Made by a program: the position numbers and the translations under genes. 64,000 nucleotides of DNA from Scytalidium lignicola (taxonomy: Eukaryota; Ascomycota; Leotiomycetes): NCBI GenBank assembly GCA_002812745.2, contig NCSJ02000211.1:1-64000 (forward strand), given 5' to 3'. The notes beneath the pieces were generated by a model. That model had not been told where the DNA came from. It made no database searches and was given only the letters and a program-made list of their open reading frames with translations. Shown here in pieces: positions 47,476 to 58,665 of this stretch (its first letter is position 1; the number at the start of each line of letters is the position of its first letter).

Positions 47476-49055
47476 TTACTGTTTCTGTGGAATAATTTCA
47501 TCAAAAATTTTGATGAATAACCTAATTTCATCGACTAAAAGCCGTAATTAGTATCTAGCTTCTAAACAACAGCAGAATTAGAGACAGAAAAAAAAAATAC
47601 AATGTCGCATACCGGTATTATAATGCGCCATCCCTACTCTGACAACACCCTCATCATCCAGACCAAGAATTTCCTTGATTAACCGATTCGAGTACATCAT
47701 TCCCCAGCGAAATCCAAAATCCGTCTCCTTCTCTATTTTCTCCACTACTTCCCTTGAGCCATATCCATTGACGGAAAAGCTGACAATCGGCACACGAAGT
47801 TTCGTATCTGCAACGCTCTCACCGTAGATAGTTACATCCAGCCTCGACCGAAGGTAGAACAACAAGGTTTCTACAATCGCAAATTCATGCTCTCCGATCT
47901 TCCTCCACGCGAGGTTGAGATCAGGCCCGAAGTATGCCACAACATGGGGGATGGTTTGGGAGAGCTCGTAGTTAGAAGCTGCAAGTCCAATTTTATCGAG
48001 AAGGGTTTCAGTTGGGTTGAAGTAGTGCCCGAATGACACGAGGCTCTTCTGTGCGTGGTGACTGGCATAGAGCATTGAAATATGAGGTCCGTATACCTAG
48101 AATAGATTTGAATCACCTTCGGTGCCCGATATACATATAGTATGATACTAGTAGGACCTTACCTTGTACCAAGAGAATACGTAGAAATCAACACCGAGCT
48201 CCTTTACATTTATACGACGATGCGGCGCAAAAGCAACGCCATCCACGCATAGTAGAGCATTGCTATTTTTATGGACAGCCTCCCCAATACCTTTGATATC
48301 GTGAATACTCCCTAGGATGTTGCTTACATGTGTACAAGTCACCAGCTTTGTACGCTCCGACAACAAATGCCGGAGGTCTTCAACGCAGAGCTTTGGATTC
48401 GACTTTCCACGAGGTATCCACCACTTAACAGTGAGGTTCTGCCGAGAGGCTATCCCTACCCAAGGTGCGATGTTGGCCTCGTGATCGACAATGGAGATGA
48501 TAATCTCGTCGCCGGGAGAGAAGTCAATGGCAAAGGAGAGGTTTCGCAATAGTTGGGTTGTAGAAGCACCAAAGACTGAACCCAACGTTTGGGAGAGTTA
48601 GTTCTAAATTTCGGTAGTGCGAAGAGGGCGATCGGAAGAAAAGTTTCTGGATGTAAAAATAAGGGGTGGAGAAGGCGAGCTAAATTTTACTGACCGGTTT
48701 CTTCTGGAGAAGCATTGATATACTTTGCGGCAGCATCATACCCTGCCTTAAAGGCTGCGGATGATTTCCTGCCTACATCGTACGTAGCCCCAAGCTGGAC
48801 ATTTGTCCGAGACAGGTAATTTGAGATTCTAATGCCGGAATAAAAATTAGCCAGGCTGCCCAAAGTAAGGGTTTGCAGAACACCATCTAAATTGTCTAGA
48901 AAGCTAAATTTTTCTTCTACTCACGATGAAATGACTGAACCAAGGGTCTGACTACCGCCTGTGTTGTCAAAAAAGATCTGCCGCTGATGCAACGCTGGAA
49001 AGTGGTTTCGCGCAGTGCCAACGTCAAATTCACCTAGTATTCTCATGTCGCCCAT
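47476..49055 (-). CDS. Class V PLP aminotransferase (cysteine-desulfurase-like)
   Basis: Fold-type I PLP enzyme of aminotransferase class V, close to the cysteine desulfurase-like/isopenicillin N epimerase-like group; the actual reaction (desulfuration, lyase, epimerisation) cannot be told. Five exons join in phase to 406 residues: 49055-48925, 48828-48695, 48575-48163, 48096-47613 and 47534-47476. Landmarks are IFFDNTGGSQ, VFGASTTQLLRNL and IISIVDHEANIAPW, with the DHEAN His stacking on PLP. CTHVSNILGSIHDIK, LLCVDGVAFAPHRR and the PLP-lysine motif FSWYKVYGPH follow. It ends GMAHYNTVDEIRLFI. The start at 49055 (MGDMRILGEFDVG) is the first Met after a stop-rich region. Intact. It lies between the P450 fragment and the UNC93-like transporter. 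Confidence 0.9.
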
Positions 49056-49627
49056 GTTTAATTAATACCGAAATGTCTTTTCCTTTGGTTCAGTTGTGGG
49101 ATGTTAGGTTAGTTCCACAATAAGGGGTTAGAAGCTCAACATTGAAGGTAGCAATTACAAAAATGTTACCAACTCTGGGTGGTGTCAAAGGGGGGGAAGG
49201 GGAGGGTTCGTCCTTATATAGAAGAGTGTGGGGCTCTAACTCTACTTATGATTTAAAAAAATCTTGCGCATATTAATTGTCGCTTTATTGAGAACTTGGG
49301 TATACTAGGCTTAGTTATGCTAAATTTTAGTAATAAGTAAATAATCCGGTGAGCACGAAGAAACGTTGTTTTCGCTTCAGGGTTTGGAAGGATGCGCTTC
49401 CAACGCTTTATCATTTTCGTGTCCTTATCATGTACAACCCTCAATACAAAGTTTGGCATGTAATTAAATTATTAAAGATAGCCACGTTTTACTCTAAGAA
49501 AATGGATCTACAGTTATCACTAGGCGACAAGCTGTCTACTGATAAGTTGTACTACGGTGATAGTCTTCACGTCGCCTGAACGCTTGCCATGTGATACATA
49601 TGCAGGTTACGTGACATCAGAATGCGT
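49056..49627. other. Intergenic, no supported gene
   Basis: About 570 bases between two minus-strand genes; it must hold the aminotransferase promoter and the transporter 3' end. The plus-strand open frame at 49349-49579 has no motif. Confidence 0.45.
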
Positions 49628-51439
49628 TCATGCTGTCCCCTTCTCTGGGACAGTCATCTCTGAGATTTCCGGAGTCTTTTGATCTGCGGATTCGGGATCT
49701 TGAGATGGATCCTTGACATTGTGCTCCGCAAGGACATGTTTAGGGATGATGACCTCTGCTTCCGTAAAGTATTTTGTGTCCTCGATTTGGAAGAGAGCGA
49801 GATAGAGAAAGACGAGGATTCCCGTACTGTAGAAAGCAAACAGAACACCGGCTTCTTTGATATAGGGAACAGCAAGGGAATCAACTCCAAAGCAGATGGC
49901 CTCTCCTGCAGCTAGAAAACCTCGGTATACACCCTAAAGTGTCGTTAAGCAGGGAAATAGTTCTGCATGAGCGGAAGAAGTTGGCTTACAGCATAGTTGG
50001 CAGCTTTGGGAGGGGAGTTTGTCATTGCGCCAAGAAAGTAATATATAATGATCTGCCAAAGAGAATTTGAGACCCAGTTAAGCATGAAGGCGAAAAAGAT
50101 GGCAACGAATCCATCGTCTGACCAGTCCATTGGCACCAGTGGAGGGTTGCTGCGATCGAAATTTCGAACACGAACAATCTCCCAAATCCAAGATCCCGTC
50201 ATAGGGACTCCAACGATGAAGATTGCCAGGAGAGCTCTGGTTCGGCGTTTCCCTTCATGTTTTTGAGTTAGTTTTTTGTACGAAAATGGTTCGACGATGT
50301 GTCTTTGACTTACACTTCTCGTGGTCTAGAATCATCCGCAGGCCTATGCTTGCCGGTATCTGGAGGACTGGAGCGATGAAGCTCAGTAGAGATCTTGTGC
50401 GAAGATTGTTATGATAAGCATTCACAGATCCACCGTAGACAAGAAAGCATTCCGAAGGAAGGAAAGCAGGTATCTATAAAGACATTAAGCACTGAATATT
50501 CGCAACTAGTCTAACTCAATACCAACCATAATCAACAACTTCCAATCTCTGAAAATTTCTAGATTGGCTCTCAGCTCTTCGACAAACCCGCGTGATTTGG
50601 CAACTGAAATAGCAGCACCATCATCTCTAATAACTTTGTTTGGGGGCAATAAGAAATACGCTACGCATGCCGCAACTCCTTCGATGACCATAAATATAAC
50701 ATACACGGCGGTAGGAACACCTGCGGTTGTCTGCTGGTCACGGTTGATGATCAAGGGGATGATTCCACCTATAGCAATACCGGTAGCGGTCAAATTGTTG
50801 ACCATTGCAATATACCTTCCACGATTGTTTTCTTCCGAGTACGACATGGCAATATAGCCCATTGACACGTAAAGAAACCCAGCGGAAATCTTTGACACTG
50901 TTAGCTGCAATCTTCCTAAAAGAGCTGTACAATGCTTACACCAACAGCAACTCCAGCAAAGATAGGAAAGCCCTCTTTTCCTGTTTGATCAAAGTAGAAC
51001 AGACTGCCTACATAGAGAATGTACCCGATCACACCAAGCTGATGATACAATCAGTTCACATCTCTTAAGGATACCATAGCCAGATGACCCAACTTACACA
51101 CACAGTAATGGCAGGTCCAATATTATTCAGAACCGTGCCACCAAAGTTGGCTGAAAAGAACCATACACTACACAGCGTAGCATTGACCACTTGAGCAGTC
51201 GAAGCAGAATTTGGCTTGCCACCACCCGCTCCAAGGAGGTTAATAGCACCATAGAGACCTGCAGAAGCACCAACGATAGAACCCATCAACACACTGCGGA
51301 TGAAACCGATGTCAGCGTGGGTACTGCCGAAAGAGAGAGGAGGAGTCGCTGAGGGATGGAACAAAGAGGATCCGCCGTAACCGACTTACTTCTGCCAGTA
51401 AGGACTGTTAATCCTCGGGCGTGTAAACTTGAAGCCCAT
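49628..51439 (-). CDS. UNC93-like MFS transporter
   Basis: Plasma- or organelle-membrane protein of the UNC-93-like branch of the major facilitator superfamily. Seven exons join in phase to 478 residues: 51439-51390, 51293-51098, 51038-50940, 50889-50527, 50473-50314, 50252-49990 and 49933-49628. It begins MGFKFTRPRINSPYW, the usual fungal UNC93-like N-terminus. LYGAINLLGAGGG, FAGVAVGISAGFLYVSMGYI and MSYSEENNRGRYIA (the family's cytoplasmic loop) follow. Further on are FLLPPNKVI, WSDDGFVAIFFAFM and a last helix (AGVLFAFYSTGILVFLYLAL), with an acidic tail. About 11-12 hydrophobic segments can be counted. Its 930-base promoter is shared divergently with a Zn2Cys6 regulator, suggesting linked control. 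Confidence 0.9.
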
Positions 51440-52369
51440 CTTGCTATCTATTATAAAATAAGGACAATCGTTCCTAAAATATTTCAAAGTTGAAAGGAGA
51501 TGATATATGAGGGATATAGGGGATGAGGTATTAATTAGTACTTGAGAATCCCCAGAGGCTTAGATTGGATGGGCGGCCGTGGGCGATCTTCGGGCTGCAA
51601 GTGCCTGTAACTCAGCACTTTAATACGCCACGACCAATATACTCGCAAGCACCTAATCCTACTGAACTGTAAGCAAACTTTCACTGACCACCAATCATCA
51701 ACTACTAACTATTAATTATTAACTACTATAACAGTAGTTCTTATGGTATTGAATTGTAATACCGGTATCGGCAATTTCATGCGGATATAGGTAAACCCAC
51801 TTTCCCCGACGTGCACTATTTACTGAGCGCTCTTATCAGCGATAAGTTTTCTCAGCAAGAAGCTAGCTGGGGTCCCCTGATAAGATTCCCCATATTCCTT
51901 ATTTAATAGTAGCATATCTTAAAAGATACGAGCGCTCTTCAACGACTCAATTGACAAGCCTACCCAAGTACTTCCATAAGGTGCTGGTTACGTGAACCTG
52001 AAAAGAGCTTCACCCGTGGTCAATTGCGCCACAGAATAAAGAGAGCAATCATTGCTGGCTCTCCTCATGCCCCGCATCCTCCTTCAACTTCTGGACTAAA
52101 AGCGTGGACTATTCCCTCCCCATCTTCGGGTCCACCAGATCGCGCTCCTACAGATCAATGTCACGTGAAGCTGCCGATCTCGACTCCGAATCAGCTGATC
52201 AACCTGCCCCGGATACCGGTAGTCCAGAGGCACTTGGACGGTGATGATTGGTGGATTGGGCCGGCGACGCCTCTGGGGCTTATCAGTAACACTGGAGACG
52301 TCTGGGAATTCAGGGTGATAGCAGAACCTCCCTGATAGTTGGTCTGGAACGGACGTTGACGGAAGGACG
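51440..52369. promoter_or_regulatory. Divergent promoter between transporter and Zn2Cys6 regulator
   Basis: A 930-base non-coding interval between two genes transcribed away from each other. Open frames at 52024-52335 and on the opposite strand are mutual shadows and not genes. I saw no clear inverted CGG pair that could be assigned to the regulator. Confidence 0.5.
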
Positions 52370-53977
52370 ATGGTGAAAGCGGGACTCTCTAAGACGCGGA
52401 CAGGCTGTATTGGTTGTCGTCTTCGTCGGAAGAAGTGTGACGAGCGAAGACCAACATGCTCGGGTTGCCAGCGCAACGTTCTGGTCTGCACGTGGGTTGA
52501 GGATGTCCCCGATGGAGCCGCGCAAAAGCTCCTGACGAGGAAGACGAGGAAGGAGAATAGTCATTCTGTCAGGTCTGCAAGTTTTTCGACTTCAACTCCA
52601 GCTCGTACACCCGGTGAGGGCCTCGACTGTCCAGTCTCCCAGAGTTGGACGTCAAACCCTTTAGAAATATCCATTGACCAATATGTATCAGCGACTTTGC
52701 ATCTGCAAGCCCTCTTCCAGTTCCAACACAACCTCCTACGCAACCCAAAGTCCAGGATCCTCTTCGATCATTACCTTCACAGAACCAACAAGACGGTTGC
52801 GCGATGCTGCGGTGAGACGAATACCTTCATCATGCAGCTCCTACCTATTACTATGTCACATGATCTGGTATTCCACAGTTTACTTGCCCTAAGCGGTTTT
52901 CATTTTCATTACACAAGCGGGACTCCTGTAGGGGAGACCACCTTGATTCACTATGGCCAGGCTATACAGGCACAAAAGTTTGGCATCACGTTTCTCCTCT
53001 CAGGAGGAAATGAGGACACTGTAGTCCCGCTGCTTATCACATCGCTCATCTTGTGTATAGTTGAGGTAAGTCTCTAATATGAGCAGTGTGTAATGAGATA
53101 TGGTGAACTACAACATCTAACGGATCTCAAGTCAACGCGAGGTGATGCAGGAGATGTCGCAATTCGTCATCTCAAAGGAGCCCGATCTTTGTTGCAATCC
53201 GCTTTACGCCTCCCAGAGTCACAACTGGATCAAGAGACGCGAGCATTCCTCATCGAGCGGTATGCATATACCATCGTCCTTGCAAATATCAGTATGGGTG
53301 AAGAATCAGACTCATGGGTACTCCATGATGTTGCACAGCTCTTTCCTCTAATGAAATCATCATATACCGGTACCCTTGGCTCAGGCACGATTGGCTGTGT
53401 TCATGAACTCTGCCGGCTTATTCCAACCGTATCAAGCCTCGCAATGAAGCGTCAGAAAGAAGAGAGCCTGGGTATTGAGTCCTGGGAGACCATTTCTACT
53501 TTCCTGTCTCTCTATACTACGATTAAGAAATGGGAATCCGTTTGCACTGACGAATTTTACACGCTGTGCGGCAAAATCTATCAACACACACTTCTCGTCT
53601 ATCTTGCTTCGTCATTTGAACGGTACGAGCAGCAAGCAAACAATGATGTCTTCTACGGCAGTGAATATTCACCCTTGGTCGGGCTAGCATTCTCAAACTT
53701 CATTCCACTACTGGACTCAGTGCCAGTGGACTCTCCAATGTCCAGCACGCTTTGCTGGCCGCTTGTGGTGTTTGGATCATGTGCAAAGCTGGCCGAGCAC
53801 CGTGAGCTAGTTCGAGCACGCCTCCTTGCCATGTCATCGGTTATTGGAATGGGGAACGCTCGTGAAACATGCAGCTTATTAGATATCCTGTGGTCAAGTG
53901 GAGATTATTCGCAGGCCAATCCACTATCCATCGAACCTATCATGAAGAAGGAGAAGATGACCGTTATGTTCTTGTGA
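52370..53977 (+). CDS. Zn2Cys6 transcription factor
   Basis: Fungal binuclear zinc-cluster regulator. Exon 1 is 52370-53065 and exon 2 is 53132-53977, with a 66 nt intron, giving 513 residues. The zinc cluster has Cys at residues 13, 16, 23, 30, 33 and 40 (spacing 2-6-6-2-6), with the basic RLRRKK between the second and third. A Ser/Thr-rich linker (about 60-90) precedes a fungal-specific regulatory domain (Fungal_trans_2-like): FDHYLHRT, LLALSGFHFHYTS, IRHLKGARSLLQSALRL, HELCRLIPTVSSLA, WPLVVFGSCA and a C-terminal LLDILWSSGD. Intact. It is divergent from the UNC93-like transporter and flanked by enzyme genes, the usual place for a cluster-specific regulator; its targets are inferred, not shown. 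Confidence 0.9.
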
Positions 53978-54380
53978 ATCCTTACTAGTTGTGATATCAG
54001 GAGGTGAAGTCATTCGAGTATCATTATAGAATTTTAAAATATTGTTTGGCGTTAAGGTGGCACTCGATCGGTATTATTTTGTAATCAAGAGTTTATTAGT
54101 TCGAGGATCGTTGTGGTTGTTTGTCATATAGCCCCTGATATTATTATTGGAGAGGAAATGACACTTCAACGAGCCTTCCCAATCAGGCTACTTTGAGTTA
54201 AGTAAGAAATACCCACAATTCTTGCATACAATAGCAATGTCAGCCCATGTAACCATAATCCCCTCTTGGACTCTATATAAACTGGATTTGTCGCGTACCC
54301 TTCTATGGTCAATTTCTGTCTCAATCAAATACTGAGTACGATTCAAGGTTAGCGTTGTGTGTTGTTGGCAGAAGGAGAGT

Positions 54381-54551
54381 ATGGATGTTTGGGTATTGGT
54401 GCAGACAGATGATCCAGTGGTTGGTGCATATGAAGGGATCGAAGAGGCCAAACGCGTGTATGATGATATCAGTGGTAGGGGATCTAAGTATGGTAGATAT
54501 GCCGTGTTATGCGGCATTGATGAGCATGCCATCGAGCATCTTTGTTGCTAA
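54381..54551 (+). CDS. Possible small protein ending in -Cys-Cys
   Basis: A 56-codon open frame starting MDVWVLVQTDDPVVGAYE and ending IDEHAIEHLCC. It shows an amphipathic, compact composition. A TATATAAA box at 54275-54282 lies about 100 bases upstream, and the leader has no in-frame ATG. The terminal CC could in principle be a geranylgeranylation signal. No homologue is recognised. The minus strand is also open here (54188-54532), so chance cannot be excluded. Confidence 0.35.
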   Translation: MDVWVLVQTDDPVVGAYEGIEEAKRVYDDISGRGSKYGRYAVLCGIDEHAIEHLCC

Positions 54552-54629
54552 GGACATAAAATCATTAGAATTGATAGATATATATTTATTGTACTAGCAA
54601 CTATTTATACAACAAGATACAGATATGCA

Positions 54630-56050
54630 CTAGTAAGCATCTACATCAACAACGTGACCCTTGATAGCACCAGATTTGAATTCGTCTGCCATCTGACCAA
54701 ACGTCATCCATTCCACTCCCTCATGCTTATTAATATGCTCAATAATCCTACATCAGTTAGATTAATTATTCTTCCGAAGAGTCAAGTCATCAATCAGACC
54801 TTTCATGCATGAGGATATTCTGTGGCTCACCACTGACTTGTGGATGAATGGACATTGGGAAAATAAAACTATCGTACTGTCGATAGGCATAGTCAAATTG
54901 GTCACACCAGAGGCGCTCCAAAACATAGGGATCAACAAACCCGTTCTTAACCTTATTAGCAGGCGTCTATGAAATTAAATAGCCATACTTACTGGCGACA
55001 TGCCACCGGAGAATGAGAAATGAAGCGCTGGCCAATCATCCAGATGCCAGTTTGAAGGAATTTCAACAATCTTGGAGGGCGTCTTGTTCATCTTGGACAT
55101 GGGATGCATCCACTCGGAGGCATCTTTGTGGACTTTGAAGTTGGTGTAAACACCCGAAATTTCAAATGGGGCCCAGTACCTTATTGATTGTCAATATCAG
55201 ATAGACCGGAAAAGTGGAATGAGATGCATGGTGCCTGGAGAGAATACATATTATTACATACGGTTGAGTATCATGATGCATGAGCGAATGGTCATATTCG
55301 AGTCCGTACTGCTTCAGCATCGGGAGTAACTCTTTGCTGACTTGCCATCCGGGAGCCGTATAACCTTTTGGCGACTTTCCAGTGATTTTCTTAATCACGT
55401 CAATAGATTTAACCATTACATCGTGTTGTTGCTGTACTGTAAGATCTGGCAAAAGTTCATGGGAATACCCATGAAGTCCACTTTCCCATATATTAGCAGG
55501 TTTCTTTGCGCCTCAGTACATATATTGAATTGCGAGATATGACCATGAAGGAGAGACCTTGTAAATGCACTATGATAATCATCAAAGGTCGAGATGCATG
55601 GTATGCATTCAGTCGTAGGATAACAGACTCNAAAAAAAAAGGCTTCTTCTAGAATAGATACGAAAAATGGAAATGCTTACAGCTCGTGACCTTTATCGTG
55701 AATCTTTCTTACGCGAACAGGAAAGCTCTCGGCGGTATGTCCAGGTACAAACCAAGTTGCTTTGATGTTATATTTCTCGTACATTTCCAGCAATCTATCT
55801 ATACCGACGGTGGCTCCGAAGATACCTCGTGACATGTTGCTGATACCTGACTCGGTACCATCTCTGGTATTGATCCTATTAGTCTGTTAACCATCTACCA
55901 AATGCATCACGGCGATTGCTTTGTGAAGTTACCAAGCTGAGCAACAATCGGCATCAACTCGGATGTATAAATCAGCGTAGACGCTTTTACCAAAGATCTT
56001 CAGAACATACTGCCATATCCTACTAGGACCCTCTTCTTTAGAGAAACCAT
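54630..56050 (-). CDS. Polysaccharide deacetylase family (PuuE/PgdA type)
   Basis: NodB-fold metal-dependent hydrolase of the HpPgdA/PuuE subgroup, whose members act on cyclic imides/ureides or acetylated sugars rather than long chitin. Seven exons: 56050-56011, 55957-55933, 55875-55681, 55480 to about 55258, about 55179-54993, 54966-54800 and 54747-54630. Landmarks are [16 protein letters not shown] (Asp motif), [33 protein letters not shown] and the HGYSHE metal His pair. [45 protein letters not shown] and [13 protein letters not shown] follow. The exon 4/5 join (around 55180-55258) is one base out of frame with simple GT-AG splicing (…TQPY then YWAPFEI), so a small error or lesion sits there. 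Intron 3 is about 200 nt and contains an N at 55631. Divergent from the IAT-like gene. Confidence 0.8.
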
Positions 56051-56577
56051 TTTACTTTGGTTATAGAACTCTAGGCGACTATCATAAATATTGTGGGGTT
56101 TATCAGTTTGGCCTTTGATGACCGAAATTAGAGGTCTATAAGGGATTTGAAGCTGGAGGCGGCAGCCAAGCTGTGATGTTGCCCCCTCTTGCCCGCCGAA
56201 AAGTCCAGGGTCACATGTTCCCCTTATCAGAGCCCACCAGAGCCAATGACCGACGAGATAACCGCGCTCCTCAACCACGAAAGGCTACGCTGGAAATGGA
56301 AAAGACCTCAATTGCAAATGTGGCCAATATTCCTCCGTCATCGGCATCGGATATTTCCGACTGGGGAAGGTCCGTATCTGAGGAGGCGGGACCGAGGAGT
56401 TTGTTGGAACACACGGTACACACAGAACACACACGGCATTGAATTAATATGGACAGCATGACAGAGAAGCAGCGAGAGGTGCAGCATCCACTCGTTGTGG
56501 ACTGGGGATGAGTTTCTATTCTCTATCAAAACAAAATACCCATCAACCTTATGATATAGAATAGCCAGCCCGTCCCA
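56051..56577. promoter_or_regulatory. Divergent promoter between deacetylase and IAT-like gene
   Basis: A 527-base interval between start codons on opposite strands. Several overlapping open frames (56173-56529) on both strands have no motif. It is rich in GC compared with other intergenic DNA here. Confidence 0.45.
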
Positions 56578-57759
56578 ATGCTCACTATCCAGTGCTCCGG
56601 TTCTCCTTATGAGGTTGTTGCTTGTATCCTAAACGCTCTACAAACCTTCACCCCGGCACTGACATGTTCATAGATCGGCTTCCAACATGGCATTCAAGGT
56701 GCACCACTCGTCATTTCCAACCGCGCATTTTACAAGAGCTTCTTCTCTTCCAAAGCATCTATGGAATGGCCTGCTGTACAGCAGACAGCATTAAAATTCC
56801 TCCCGATCTTGATTCGCGACTGGCCGCATTATGTTGAAGAAATGCAAGGAGTCGCAGACGGCGCAAAGATTCCATTCGAAGACGTGCTAGCGGTAAATGT
56901 GCGCACCGAGATCAGCTTTGGTGCATTTAACGATGGATGTACATCGCTGAGCTGGACGAGTGATAGCGCAAGCATTCTGGCGCAGAATTGGGATGTAGGT
57001 TGATTTGCACGCTTTGTTTGATGCAGCTGTGTTACGTCAATAAGATATTTATTAAAAGCTAACAAGCATGGTTTGTTCTAATAGTGGGAATATGCACAAC
57101 AAGCCAATCTCGTACACCTTAATATCCATCAGTCAGAGAAGCCTAGCATTGAGATGATCACCGAGGCTGGCATAATTGGCAAGATTGGCATGAATTCTGC
57201 CGGTGTTGGCGTCTGCTTAAATGCTCTCAAAGCCAAGGGCTGTAATTTCGATAAATTACCTGTCCATCTTGCGTTACGAGCTGCACTGGACAGCACAAGT
57301 TGTTTGATGGCCGTGGCGACATTGGAAAAAGCTGGTGTAGCTGCCGCGGGCCACATACTAATTGCCGATGCCAAAGGAGGACTTGGGCTAGAGTGTAGCT
57401 CTGTAGATATAGTGAGGTTAGAAATGGAGCAAGGCGTGGTGACACATTCAAATCATTTCATCGCCCCGCATGCGGAAGGGGTGAATGAGGTCGTCATGAT
57501 CTCAGACACGACGGATCGGCTAGCTCGGATTCGAAAATTGATCAAAATTAATGAAAGCGGAGGTCCCAAGGTTGAAGTGGTGGAGAGGATGCTGGAGGAT
57601 GAGGAAGGAAGTCCCAATTCTATTTGTAGGAGTAGTGCTGGTGATTGGCTTGTCCAGACTCTATTCAGTATCGTTATGGACTTGGGGGAGCGAAGAGGGC
57701 ATGTCAGAGTTGGGAAGCCAAATCAGCCAGTTGAGGTCTTCGATATACAGCCAGTTTAA
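56578..57759 (+). CDS. Acyl-CoA:6-APA (isopenicillin N) acyltransferase-like Ntn hydrolase
   Basis: Peptidase C45 family, the family of penicillin IAT (PenDE), which swaps or forms amide bonds with acyl-CoA. Three exons (56578-56613, 56674-56994, 57085-57759) join in phase to 343 residues, close to IAT length. The start gives MLTIQCSGSPYEIGFQHG, the normal beginning. The autoproteolysis site is clear: NDGCTSLSW with Cys101 as the new N-terminal nucleophile after Gly100, matching the Gly-Cys cleavage of IAT. VNVRTEISFGAF, ILAQNWDWEYAQQ, IGKIGMNSAGVGVCLN, GLECSSVDIV and THSNHF are typical of the fold. There is no peroxisomal C-terminal SKL/ARL (it ends DIQPV), unlike penicillin producers. No IPNS or ACV synthetase is in the window, so the substrate is unknown. 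Confidence 0.9.
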
Positions 57760-58152
57760 TCAATAAAGAATAAAGAACGGAGTCAAATATTAAAAGCGGG
57801 ATATTAGAGCTACATTATAATCAAAAAGTATTGTTCAATTTTCTTTAGTCTTTATTTATAATTTCCTTTTAATTTTTCAAATAACTTTTACCCAATTTAT
57901 ATAACATCTCTAGCGCTCTCAAGTTGGATAAGCTTACGACTTGGAAGAATACTAGGCAAGGATTGTGGGCTGCTGGATTTTGAACAAATGGTTCATTGCT
58001 AAACAGAGATTGGCCTGGCTTTCCGTCCTGGAGTGGCCCCGATAACGGCACAATATTTGCAATAGCAGCTAGCTCCGACAGAAGCAGATAAATAAATGGT
58101 TTTGTTATTAGCCATTATTATGATTTTATCTTTCAAAACAATAACAATTCAT
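57760..58152. other. Intergenic, no supported gene
   Basis: About 400 AT-rich bases after the IAT-like gene. Nothing was recognised. Confidence 0.4.
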
Positions 58153-58665
58153 CTCTTGGGGCGGGAACTGGTTTGAACAATTTGCAATGCGAGGCCAATT
58201 TTACCCCAAATATGTTTAAAGTGACAGTCAACGTGGTATCGAAACACATCTCGGTCATTCCTTCATACCAAAAAACTGGCCTCATGGATATTGACGCCTC
58301 TGGAAACCTAACGTATATGACTTTCTTTTCTCCTAGTTATCTGTCACAGGTATTCACAACTGAATATACCTCGGTCTTGGCGAAAGCATTTATCGCCCAT
58401 ATGGACAATGTTCAAACGCGAAAGAATCGCACAAACACAACAGCATCAGACACCTTTGTTGATGTAAGCGAACCACTTGCATCGCTTCTTGATCATTCCT
58501 TTGAGAGTCTAGGTGCGGCCCAACTAATACTTGTGGGCAATGCTTAAACAGTCAAAACTAATACAACAATCAACACAATGCAATCAAGTATGCCTACTCG
58601 ATTTTCGGTATCAGCTTGGCAATAGCGGTGTTGTTGGGCTCAGAGGCTGTCAGATCTAGATTCTA
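58153..58665 (+). pseudogene. DUF3433-like membrane protein remnant
   Basis: A 124-codon open stretch (58173-58547) reads LQCEANFTPNMFKVTVNVV, then SGNLTYMTFFSPSYLSQVF, TEYTSVLAKAFIAHMDN and DVSEPLASLLDHSFES. This resembles the extracellular repeat of large fungal DUF3433 membrane proteins. After a stop, the sequence near 58580-58660 still encodes a hydrophobic segment (AYSIFGISLAIAVLLGSEAV), like their transmembrane helix. The rest of the large protein is missing, so it is a fragment. Confidence 0.5.

Noticed and set aside
52024..52491. Paired frames on both strands before the Zn2Cys6 gene
   Set aside because: Mutual shadows in a GC-richer promoter; the regulator start at 52370 is better supported.
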